Notes: generated by a model not told the origin, from the letters alone. DNA of 33,831 bases from Candidatus Poribacteria bacterium (GCA_003635305.1 PYJE01000203.1:1-33831), one strand, 5' to 3'; counted from the stretch's first letter, positions 22,528-29,885 are shown. Translations and numbers: made by a program.

Positions 22528-23256
22528 ATGTTCACTTATACACGAACGCCTCGGGTCTATCTCGATCCGACGGTTATCAGTTATTTGGTGGCTGACCCGA
22601 GTACTCACGCGAAATTAGCTGCGTGGCAGGCGGAAAGTCGTCGCTTTTGGCACGACTTCCAGCATCAATTTGCGTTTGTGGTTTCCGGCACGGTTCTTGA
22701 TGAGATTTGCAGAGGAGACGCGATGGAAGCGAGGAAGCGGCTTGCGGCAGTTGCACATCTCACCAAATTGCCTACGACTTTAGCGGCAGATGCACTCGCA
22801 CAGCAGTTGCTCTCGGCGCGCGCCGTGCCCAAAAGCGCAGCGGCAGATGCAGAACATATCGCCATTGCCACGGTGCATGGCGTGGATTACCTCGTCTCTT
22901 GGAATCACAAGCATCTCGTGAATGCAAACCAACTCAGGCAAATCAACCGCGTGTGCGAGGCGGCAGGGTATCGGCCTGTCATCATCTGCACACCGACAAC
23001 CTTAATGGAGGCATTTATCATGAAAGAGATAATTCAAAAGTATCCGGTTCCCGACTTCGATCCGGAGACTTACACAGATCCGGTTCTCGAAGAGTGCTAC
23101 CGTATCAAGCGGGAAATCAGCGAGGAGTTCGAGACGTTCGAGGAACGCCGTGATTATCTCATTGCGCTAGAGATAGAGAGTCGGAAGAAGGGGGACAAGT
23201 ATGCGCCGATTCCGCCGCACTTAGAGCGATATCCTCACCAGGAGGACGTAGACTAA
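22528..23256 (+). CDS. VapC-like PIN toxin fused in frame to antitoxin-like domain, copy 2
   Basis: 242 residues, closely similar to copy 1 along the PIN domain. The four acidic residues are retained (YLDPTVISYL, VLDEICRGD, AAADAEHIAIAT, GVDYLVSWNHKHL), so both copies should be active in principle. The PIN part has diverged by scattered changes, while the antitoxin-like part is nearly identical to other copies apart from type differences, which suggests recent exchange. The small-protein part has the b-type N-terminus (MKEIIQKYPVPDFDPE) and the DYLIALEIES C-type. Again no stop separates the two parts, so the fusion frame has been kept through duplication and divergence. Confidence 0.85.
   Translation: MFTYTRTPRVYLDPTVISYLVADPSTHAKLAAWQAESRRFWHDFQHQFAFVVSGTVLDEICRGDAMEARKRLAAVAHLTKLPTTLAADALAQQLLSARAVPKSAAADAEHIAIATVHGVDYLVSWNHKHLVNANQLRQINRVCEAAGYRPVIICTPTTLMEAFIMKEIIQKYPVPDFDPETYTDPVLEECYRIKREISEEFETFEERRDYLIALEIESRKKGDKYAPIPPHLERYPHQEDVD
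23020..23256 (+). CDS. Antitoxin-like protein A3, internal start within fusion copy 2
   Basis: A nested same-frame start with GGAGG 8 bases upstream, giving a 78-residue product of b-type N-terminus and DYLIALEIES C-type. As for A1, free production is inferred from the ribosome binding site and from the stand-alone paralogues. Confidence 0.5.
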   Translation: MKEIIQKYPVPDFDPETYTDPVLEECYRIKREISEEFETFEERRDYLIALEIESRKKGDKYAPIPPHLERYPHQEDVD

Positions 23257-23372
23257 TCGCCGCGCGCCCGGGAAGACGTGTGCGGCGCGCCTGCGATGAC
23301 GTGTCAGGGTGGAGAGACATCCACCCTGACACGCCGCGGGCACGTCCGCTTTCCAAAATGGAGGCATTTATC

Positions 23373-23609
23373 ATGAAAGAGATAATTCAAAAGTATCCGG
23401 TTCCCGACTTTGATCCGGAGACTTACACAGATCCGGTTCTCGAAGAGTGCTACCGTATCAAGCGGGAAATCAGCGAGGAGTTCGAGACGTATGAGGAACG
23501 CCGCGCGTATTTCATTGCGCTAGAGATAGAGAATCGGAAGAAGGGGGACAAGTATGCGCCGATTCCGCCGCACTTGGAACGGTATCCTCACCAGGAGGAC
23601 GTAGACTAA
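23373..23609 (+). CDS. Stand-alone antitoxin-like protein A4
   Basis: 78 residues with the b-type N-terminus (MKEIIQKYPVPDFDPE) and the AYFIALEIEN C-type, the fourth combination of the two halves. GGAGG precedes the ATG at the standard 8-base distance. Here only AAAATGGAGG of the toxin tail remains before the Shine-Dalgarno, a shorter remnant than before A2 and A5, so this copy arose with a different breakpoint. It shares the DPVLEECYRIKREISEEF helix and the KYAPIPPHLERYPHQEDVD tail with all others. Confidence 0.7.
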   Translation: MKEIIQKYPVPDFDPETYTDPVLEECYRIKREISEEFETYEERRAYFIALEIENRKKGDKYAPIPPHLERYPHQEDVD

Positions 23610-23747
23610 TCGCCGCGCGCCCGGGAAGACGTGTGCGGCGCGCCTGCGACGACGTGTCAGGATGGAGAGAGACATCCACCCTGGCACGTCCGCTTTCCAA
23701 ACTGAACCTACATCTGCACACCGACAACCTTAATGGAGGCATTTATC

Positions 23748-23987
23748 ATGAAAGAAAAATTTGTTGGGAAGTGTTATCTCCCCGGCTTCGATCCGGAGAC
23801 TTACACAGATCCGGTGCTTGAAGAGTGCTACCGTATCAAGCGAGAGATCAGCGAGGAGTTCGAGACGTTTGAGGAACGCCGTGATTATCTCATTGCGCTA
23901 GAGATAGAGAATCGGAAGAAGGGGCACAAATATGCGCCGATTCCTCCGCACTTGGAGCGGTATCCTCACCAGGAGGACGTAGACTAA
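23748..23987 (+). CDS. Stand-alone antitoxin-like protein A5
   Basis: 79 residues with the a-type N-terminus (MKEKFVGKCYLPGFDPE) and the FETFEERRDYLIALEIEN variant, followed by KKGHKYAPIPP, in which His replaces the Asp of the other copies. GGAGG and the toxin-tail remnant (ACACCGACAACCTTAATGG) lie upstream as for A2. It is the last copy of the array and has the most private substitutions, including synonymous ones, so it has escaped exchange the longest. Confidence 0.7.
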   Translation: MKEKFVGKCYLPGFDPETYTDPVLEECYRIKREISEEFETFEERRDYLIALEIENRKKGHKYAPIPPHLERYPHQEDVD

Positions 23988-24040
23988 TCGCCGCGCGCCT
24001 GCGATGACGTGTCAGGGCGGAGGTAAAAAATCCGCCCTGA

Positions 24041-24401
24041 TACTCAGTGCGTCCGAAAATTGCATCTGGTAAGTCTGCATAAAAATATGGACATTTTTTG
24101 CAAAATGTGTATAATATCACCGATAAGAATTGGCGCGCGAGGCCGGCATCAGTTCGCGCCTGCCGATTTTTATGTTACAAAACCCGCGCGCTTGCGCGGA
24201 ATACGCTTGAAAAAATACTGCATTTTATGGTATGATGTGACAAAATCATATCACATGACGATGCGGATGCCTTTTTTCTGTCCGAGCGATTCAGTTCTCC
24301 CTTTCTGTTACCGGGAGGCGGCCCGTTGTCAATTTTCACTTTCACTACTTGTGGACAGCCAAACCGAAAACTGAATGTCTCTGTTTTTCTGTAAAAAATT
24401 G
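24041..24401. other. AT-rich gene-free region with two promoters and a possible small RNA
   Basis: TGGACA-16-TATAAT (24088-24115) and TTGAAA-18-TATGAT with TGG before the -10 (24207-24236) are good plus-strand promoters. Just after the first, about 24122-24180 contains GGCGCG...CGCGCC and CGGCA...TGCCG pairings that exclude each other and end in ATTTTT, which might be a short terminated RNA or an attenuator. CCGCGC-GCTT-GCGCGG (24184-24199) is a further hairpin. No believable protein is encoded. Confidence 0.5.
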
Positions 24402-24430
24402 TTGACAGAAAATTGGATTTCTGTTATTTT
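24402..24430 (+). promoter_or_regulatory. Candidate promoter nearest to the outer-membrane gene
   Basis: TTGACA (24402-24407), 17-bp spacer, TATTTT (24425-24430). Transcription from here would give a leader of about 285 nt that contains the four-hairpin run at 24504-24608. Confidence 0.5.
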
Positions 24431-24503
24431 TAATGCTAAATCTAGTTTTGTGGAAATCTTATCAACCTTTTTGCGCATTTCTCACAAAACGAACCCTTAA
24501 TGC

Positions 24504-24608
24504 GTTGTCGCGGGGCTAATTCCCTGCAACGGCGCGGCATTCCGTGCAATGCCGCGCTGGACAGCTGAACGTCCAACTTACAAAACGAAAAACTTCTGTT
24601 TTTCGTTT
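24504..24608 (+). ncRNA. Candidate structured leader RNA with four consecutive stem-loops
   Basis: Hairpins in order: GTTG-CGGGG / CCCTG-CAAC (24504-24530), GCGCGGCAT / ATGCCGCGC (24532-24557), GGAC / GTCC (24559-24574) and AAACGAAAAAC-TTCT-GTTTTTCGTTT (24583-24608, 11 perfect pairs). They are packed head to tail between a promoter and the start of a large outer-membrane gene, and none belongs to the repeat families seen elsewhere. The fourth hairpin could terminate transcription weakly. No known riboswitch class was recognised; the call rests on pairing alone. Confidence 0.4.
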
Positions 24609-24721
24609 ACACGCTCAGGCAGTTTCTGCAACGAATTAAGGTTTTTGTTCGGAGTCGGAGCCGGGGCGGCCGCGGCTGCCTCCATTCGGCTCAATCATTC
24701 CCAAGGAGGAAAAACAAACTA

Positions 24722-27700
24722 ATGAACGAGTTAAGACAATCTTTTGATGTTTTGCTTGTAGTCACTTGCATCCTGAGCGCATTTGTGCTATACGGCTGTG
24801 GCGCGCAAAGCCTCGGGCCGCAAGAACCCCTCTTACCCACAATTGAGGGCGGTGCCAAATTCTCTGCCCGATTCCAATTGGAAGAAGAACCGCAGTTCTT
24901 CTATGACCTGTTCGGAAAGGAACTGCTTGAGGGTAACGAGGTCTATAACTATCGCGAGCAAAAAGGGTTCAACCAAAACGGCGAATTGATTGTCGGTTGG
25001 ACCGGACAGCTGGATAGTGAAAGATTCTCTGCGCAACTCGACCGAACCGTCTTAACGGAAGACAGCTTCCGCGGCCGCTACACCGAGTTCGCCATCGGCG
25101 ATAATATGCGTTTCAAACCCGCAACGTTGTTCCCGAACCGCTACATTCTCTACAAAACCGAGTTTGACGGGTTCCGATGGGATATCTCCTTCGCACAGGA
25201 ACGGCACCTCTTTACGTTGATTAACTCGCGGATCTCTAACCCAGTCCAATTGACAGACGCAGCGGCAAACCTCGCACCGACACTCGGCCGCCGAAACGGG
25301 TTAAACGAAGACGCAGGCGTGCGGCACATTGAAAACGCACGACTCGTCGGATTCCGCGCACAAGGGCTCCTCGGTGACATCTTCCGCGTCGGATTTACTT
25401 ACGTCAATCTGCATAAGGAACACCCCGAACGCGTGGAAAACCCGCTCATGGGAACAGTGGCCAACACGCCGCCAGAATCCATATCCGTCGTCTTCCGCGA
25501 TGACTCGCCCGAAGACAACCACGGTGTCGTCACCCAATTCTCTGGGTATGACGAAAACAAACATGGACAGAACATCCAAGGCGGTGTCGGTGCAGCTTTC
25601 AAATCCATGACGGTGACTGTCATCACGCAGGAAGTCGAAGACCTCACGCCTGAGGAAATTGCTGACGGGGTTGAAGCCGCCATTCAGCCAGAACAAACGC
25701 AGAAAATTGAGGTGTTTGTCAACGATATTACACCGATTGATGTCGGCGGCCTCCCCTCAGAAATTCGCGACTCTGTTGATGGCGAATGGAAAATCGTGGA
25801 CGGGTTTAATAAAATGAAATATGACCTCATTTTTGCAGACCACGACATCGAACCGCGCACCGTCAAATCTGTTGTCTTTGACATAGTGGTAGCCGGGGAT
25901 TACAACATCGCTGTCATCGGGGTCAGTGAGGCCAACAAAGCCGCCGAAGGCGCAGATCCTTTCGTCGAAGAATGGATTAAAACCGAAGACGGCCACATTG
26001 AAATGCCCTACCGCGATGTCATCCAAGCACCCGGCAACTACGGGCAATCCTCGGATTACACCAGCAACCGGACGAGCCTCTATGATAATCCCAGTGACTG
26101 GGAAGGCGAAGGCAGACCGAGGAAAATCCGGTACCGTTACGGGGCAGCGCGCGCCGCCGTCCTCTATGGACTTGACCTGGAAGGAACAATCGGTAATGTC
26201 TTCCTGCGGGCACACTACTCCATTAACGGGAAATACAAGCAGTATCCTACCCTGCCCAAAGACAAGGTGGGTTTCAGCCGGACGACTCCTACCATCATCA
26301 GCGATGAAGGGGATGAGGAAGAAACCGGCATTTCCATCGATCCGGCCACCGGCTTGACTTTGGACCGGAATGGGATACCTACCTACGCCGAAACCGAAGG
26401 CGAACGCTTTGAAGCACGCCTCGGCGGTGATGGCTCCGACGAAAGCGGCGATGGACAACTCGGCAGAGAAGCCGCCTGGTTCATCCAACTCCGCTCGCGC
26501 TTCGGTAAGTTGTATCTCGAAGGGGTCTGGTATCACATCGACCCGGGCTATACCACCACGTATCTGAACTTCGGTTCTAATTCCGATAGGGACCAGACTT
26601 ACTCGTTGGAACGAACGCCGGAATCGCAGTCAGAGCAAGACCCGTGGGACGAAACCAATTATGCCCTCATCGAAGATGACGATGATGACGACGACTGGCC
26701 GGACGACATCGACTTCGATGGAGTCCTACCGCGTGCTGATGACAGGGACCAGAACGGCGTTCTGGACTTCCAAGAAGACTTCCTCATCTTTGACGCGGAC
26801 CCGCCCGTGTTCACCGACCTCGTCGATCTGAACAATAACGGCACCATCGACTCACTCGAAGATGACTTTGAACCGCAATATGAATACGGCGTTGACCGGG
26901 CAGGCTATCACGTTACAGCAGAATATGACCTGTTGGATAACCTCTCCCTCAAAGTCGGGTGGTTAAACGAAAGCGAAGTCTCGAGCCGCCGGCAGAACGA
27001 TTCCAGATACCTCCATGTCACCTATCAGCGTGACATTCCGGACTTTGGAACCGTGCTCTTCCAGAACAGGTTCGTCCGCGTTCGCGATGACATTCCCGAT
27101 TACACTATCACACTGCGTGTCGGTGAATTGGAACCGGTCCAAATCTCTGATGAGTTGGATTACTACAATGCGCGTGTCAACACGACGACGCTCCAGTTCC
27201 TTTACACGGCAATTCCGAACTTGACGCTGGAAGCGAAGTTCCTCGTCGTCTTGCAACGTCAGTATGAGCAGGACGAGGAGAACGCTATCTTCTTGGATGT
27301 TGAGTATGAACCGCAGACAGAGAACTTTGAGGCAGATGAGCGCGTTGACTTCATGGTGCCTGTTGAACAGGTGCGTGCTTCGGGTGAAAAGCGGGAATAC
27401 CCGTTTTACCCAGACCACGGCATTAACGCCTTGGATGCGGAAGACCCGGGCCTCATTTACGATGCGGAGAATTGGAAGACACGCCGCTATCCCGAACGGG
27501 ATATTCGGAATCAGCAGACGATTCTGAAGGCGCGCTATGAGATTCCGCTCGGCGATTTGCCGTTCATTGACAGAATCGGTGAAGATTTAACGCTTACACC
27601 GATGGTGAAATACATCTGGGATCGGGCGTTTGATAGAGGTGCCGAAGAGATTCCCGATGCACTCAACCCGCGGCTGTTCGTGCCAACCGATGACGAACCC

Positions 27701-28048
27701 GTTGAATACTTGCGTTTCAACCGCCGAAGCCGTGAAGACGTGCTCGGCGTGCGGCTCGATTATCAGTTCACCCAGCGAATGAACATCCTCGGCGGCTTCC
27801 AATACCGGAAATTCACCAACCGGGATAACAACTTCAAGAACTACTTGACGAACTTCCCGGCTGATGAAGACACCCCGGTCCTCTTCCGGCCAGACTTGCG
27901 GACACGCATCTTTGAAGTCCAAGCCATCAACCGTGGGGAATGGCTCGGATTTAACATCGTTATCCTCGCAGGTTACCGCCGGACTACCATCCTCCTCGAA
28001 AACACGACGAGTAACACGACGTTCGTGCGAGCGATGATGGGGTTCTAA
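24722..28048 (+). CDS. Large outer-membrane beta-barrel lipoprotein with calcium-loop motifs
   Basis: 1108 residues, no named family. The N-terminus is a lipoprotein signal (LYGCGAQ, Cys26). The body alternates aromatic beta-strand-like segments (FRVGFTYVNLH, AWFIQLRSRFGKLYLEGVWYHI, LSLKVGWLNES, FNIVILAGYRRTTILLE), and the chain ends in Phe (RAMMGF), as outer-membrane barrels do. Around 650-715 an Asp-rich insert holds two EF-hand/dockerin-like loops (DRDQNGVLDF, DLNNNGTIDS), likely calcium-binding and surface-exposed. AAGGAGG lies 12 bases before the ATG. Downstream ExbB/ExbD genes on the same strand suggest an energised outer-membrane function, although no TonB box or plug domain is evident. 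An outer-membrane location is a confident inference; transport or adhesion is open. Confidence 0.8.
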   Translation: MNELRQSFDVLLVVTCILSAFVLYGCGAQSLGPQEPLLPTIEGGAKFSARFQLEEEPQFFYDLFGKELLEGNEVYNYREQKGFNQNGELIVGWTGQLDSERFSAQLDRTVLTEDSFRGRYTEFAIGDNMRFKPATLFPNRYILYKTEFDGFRWDISFAQERHLFTLINSRISNPVQLTDAAANLAPTLGRRNGLNEDAGVRHIENARLVGFRAQGLLGDIFRVGFTYVNLHKEHPERVENPLMGTVANTPPESISVVFRDDSPEDNHGVVTQFSGYDENKHGQNIQGGVGAAFKSMTVTVITQEVEDLTPEEIADGVEAAIQPEQTQKIEVFVNDITPIDVGGLPSEIRDSVDGEWKIVDGFNKMKYDLIFADHDIEPRTVKSVVFDIVVAGDYNIAVIGVSEANKAAEGADPFVEEWIKTEDGHIEMPYRDVIQAPGNYGQSSDYTSNRTSLYDNPSDWEGEGRPRKIRYRYGAARAAVLYGLDLEGTIGNVFLRAHYSINGKYKQYPTLPKDKVGFSRTTPTIISDEGDEEETGISIDPATGLTLDRNGIPTYAETEGERFEARLGGDGSDESGDGQLGREAAWFIQLRSRFGKLYLEGVWYHIDPGYTTTYLNFGSNSDRDQTYSLERTPESQSEQDPWDETNYALIEDDDDDDDWPDDIDFDGVLPRADDRDQNGVLDFQEDFLIFDADPPVFTDLVDLNNNGTIDSLEDDFEPQYEYGVDRAGYHVTAEYDLLDNLSLKVGWLNESEVSSRRQNDSRYLHVTYQRDIPDFGTVLFQNRFVRVRDDIPDYTITLRVGELEPVQISDELDYYNARVNTTTLQFLYTAIPNLTLEAKFLVVLQRQYEQDEENAIFLDVEYEPQTENFEADERVDFMVPVEQVRASGEKREYPFYPDHGINALDAEDPGLIYDAENWKTRRYPERDIRNQQTILKARYEIPLGDLPFIDRIGEDLTLTPMVKYIWDRAFDRGAEEIPDALNPRLFVPTDDEPVEYLRFNRRSREDVLGVRLDYQFTQRMNILGGFQYRKFTNRDNNFKNYLTNFPADEDTPVLFRPDLRTRIFEVQAINRGEWLGFNIVILAGYRRTTILLENTTSNTTFVRAMMGF

Positions 28049-28303
28049 ACGTGTTTGTGGCGAACTGGGCACGACGCGTTCGTGCCCAGTCACGCCGTAA
28101 TCTCATAAGATGCTTTTCCCACGATAACGTGGGAGAAACCGATGATACTCACACCTGAAAAAAAGTGCGTAACTTCTGAACGACTCAGGTGTTTAAGACT
28201 TTAGAAACTTGATGGGACTGTTGCGGTAGATATTAGCGCGCGTCATTACAAACCGCGCCGATAGCCCCGCCCCACAAGTTACCCTAAGGAGGAATCAGAA
28301 CGA
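28049..28303. other. Gap with three hairpins between barrel gene and exbB
   Basis: ACTGGGCACGA-CGCGT-TCGTGCCCAGT (28064-28090) is a perfect 11-bp stem just after the barrel stop and may weaken read-through, but it lacks a T-tract. CCCACG-ATAA-CGTGGG (28118-28133) and ACACCTGA...TCAGGTGT (28151-28192) follow. A poor TTGATG-16-TATTAG pair (28209-28236) could be a promoter. A worn GCGCG...CGCGCC palindrome lies near 28236-28260. Confidence 0.6.
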
Positions 28304-29308
28304 ATGACCCGTTTAAGTTTGATGTTGATGTTAGTGGCTTGTCTAGCGATGTTTTCAGGCATCGCCATCGCACAAGACGCAGATGTTGCGACGAGCGGCG
28401 GCACAGTCCGCGGCGATATTGTTGATACCACGACAGCCCAAAATCCTATTCCGGATGTGCGTGTGCTCATCGTCAACGCAGCCGGTGCAGAATTTGAGGC
28501 GACAACCGATGCCGGCGGCACTTATGAACGTTCCGGCATCCCCGCCGGCCGTTACCTGATTAGTATCTACCGAGAAGGATACGGCGACCGGACGGGTAAA
28601 CCCGTTACCGTCGTTAATGGCGGAGACCACTTTGTCCCGCTTAAGATGACAAAGAAGGACAATATCGTCACCTTCTTCCAGAAATTCGGATTCGTTTTCT
28701 GGCCGCTGGCACTCTGCTCCATCACGGCGATGACTTTCATTATTGAAAGACTTTTCACGTTCGTGCGGAGCCGTTCGCGGATTGGCACGGAACAGTTCAT
28801 CGCGAGCATCACCGACTCCCTGCGGAAAGAGAACATTATGGAAGCGGTTTCTATCTGTGAAGAGGCTGGCGGCCCGCTTGCGAACGTCCTCAAGGCGGGG
28901 CTCCTGCGCTACAGCCAGGCCCAGATTGAGGAACGCGAAGTCTCCAAAGAGGAAATTCAGGAAGCGATTGAAGAAGCGAGTCTTCTTGAGATTCCGGAAT
29001 TGGAAAGAAACCTGCCTGTGCTTGGCACGGTTGCAGTCGTCTCACCGCTGTTTGGCCTGCTCGGGACGGTGACAGGGATGATTAGTGCGTTTACCACAAT
29101 CGCATTGGAGGGAACCGGCGATCCGCAGCAACTCGCGGGCGGTATCTCACAGGCACTCCTGACAACCGCTGCCGGGCTGACAGTCGCCATTCCGTGCCTG
29201 ATTTTCTTCCAGCTGTTTGATAGCTGGGTGAACCGGCACATGGTAGAAATCTCTCAGGTTTCCACTGAGATTGTCAACCAGTTGATTGTGGGTGACGCTA
29301 CTGCTTAG
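28304..29308 (+). CDS. exbB: ExbB/TolQ/MotA-type proton channel with extra periplasmic domain
   Basis: 334 residues, longer than usual ExbB/TolQ. Residues 1-23 are a signal peptide (MFSGIAIAQ). Residues about 30-112 are a carboxypeptidase-regulatory-like beta domain (GGTVRGDIVDTTTAQNPIPDVRVLIVNAAG, TTDAGGTYERSGIPAGRYLISIYREGY). The channel part follows, with three transmembrane helices: FVFWPLALCSITAMTFIIERLF (about 125-148), LPVLGTVAVVSPLFGLLGTVTGMISAF and ALLTTAAGLTVAIPCLIFFQLF. The PLFGLLGTVTGM wording is the family signature. ExbB pentamers use the proton gradient with ExbD to drive TonB-dependent work at the outer membrane. AAGGAGGAATC precedes the ATG. Two exbD genes follow at once; no tonB is seen in the window. 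Confidence 0.92.
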   Translation: MTRLSLMLMLVACLAMFSGIAIAQDADVATSGGTVRGDIVDTTTAQNPIPDVRVLIVNAAGAEFEATTDAGGTYERSGIPAGRYLISIYREGYGDRTGKPVTVVNGGDHFVPLKMTKKDNIVTFFQKFGFVFWPLALCSITAMTFIIERLFTFVRSRSRIGTEQFIASITDSLRKENIMEAVSICEEAGGPLANVLKAGLLRYSQAQIEEREVSKEEIQEAIEEASLLEIPELERNLPVLGTVAVVSPLFGLLGTVTGMISAFTTIALEGTGDPQQLAGGISQALLTTAAGLTVAIPCLIFFQLFDSWVNRHMVEISQVSTEIVNQLIVGDATA

Positions 29309-29379
29309 TGTGGCCCGAGCGATATCGGTGGGCGCGCAGGGCATGCGCGCCCCCGGTTGACACAGAGGAGGACTCTGAC

Positions 29380-29832
29380 ATGCAACAACAACTCGCCGAA
29401 GGCAAGTTGAACCTGGTTGCCGCGAAAATTAGGGAACGCAAGGCACCGACGCTGAGTATGGCACCGATGATTGATTGCGTCTTCCTGCTCCTGATTTTCT
29501 TCATGGTATCGACGACGTTCTCGCCGATTCCGGGCCTCCGGGTGCAACTGCCACCGCCGGGGAAACCCTCTCCGGATAAACCGAAGGGACTGACGGTGCG
29601 TATTGCGAACCCCGACGCTGGCCAAAGCAGAGGCACCATGGTCCTGAACGACGAAGTCGTTGAGATTGATGAAATGTTTAACCGCTTCATCAACGCGCCG
29701 GAGGAAGCCACCAGCATGCTGATTATCCAATCCGAACGCGACGTGCTTCACGAGCAAATCGTGCAGGTGATGGATATTGCGAAGCAGGCTGGTATTGACA
29801 AAATCGGGTTCGCGATTGTCGCTAGAGACTGA
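29380..29832 (+). CDS. exbD: ExbD/TolR-family protein 1
   Basis: 150 residues. A cytoplasmic N-terminus leads into one transmembrane helix with the essential aspartate, SMAPMIDCVFLLLIFFMVST (about 26-45), then a small periplasmic domain (GLTVRIANPD, VLNDEVVEIDEMFNRFI, MLIIQSERDVLHEQIVQVMDIAKQAGIDKIGFAIV). It partners with ExbB in proton-driven energy transfer. GAGGAG before ATG 29380 decides the start; an upstream in-frame ATG lies in the spacer. It is 71 bp after exbB and 115 bp before the second exbD. Confidence 0.92.
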   Translation: MQQQLAEGKLNLVAAKIRERKAPTLSMAPMIDCVFLLLIFFMVSTTFSPIPGLRVQLPPPGKPSPDKPKGLTVRIANPDAGQSRGTMVLNDEVVEIDEMFNRFINAPEEATSMLIIQSERDVLHEQIVQVMDIAKQAGIDKIGFAIVARD

Positions 29833-29885
29833 ACGTAGGGCTCTCGCGATATGAACATACCCCCAAATGGACAGACCCGGGACGG

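Larger units (their letters stand above)
22371..24040. repeat. Spacers 2-5 with conserved CAGGGTGGA hairpin
   Basis: After each small-gene stop, a spacer beginning TCGCCGCGCGCC carries a hairpin: 22419-22441, 23303-23330, 23658-23683 and 24012-24040. Arms are CAGGGTGGA/TCCACCCTG, except that the last reads CAGGGCGGA/TCCGCCCTG, a compensatory change, and the third has one mismatch. Spacers 2-4 also share CGGGAAGACGTGTGCGGCGC. The hairpins have no T-tract. The coding copies lie between these sites. Confidence 0.75.

Noticed and set aside
22707-23153. A second-frame open stretch across the PIN fusion gene
   Set aside because: It is an overlapping frame of a duplicated gene, with no start signal; the same pattern appears in each paralogue only because the DNA is duplicated.
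22016-24040. The array read as an integron or CRISPR cassette array
   Set aside because: The spacers are mutually similar, no integrase or attC-like site was seen, and the repeated units are themselves genes.
25757-26536. A 259-codon minus-strand frame inside the outer-membrane barrel gene
   Set aside because: The plus-strand barrel gene is continuous with a signal and C-terminal Phe; the antisense frame has no start signals and arises from biased codon use.
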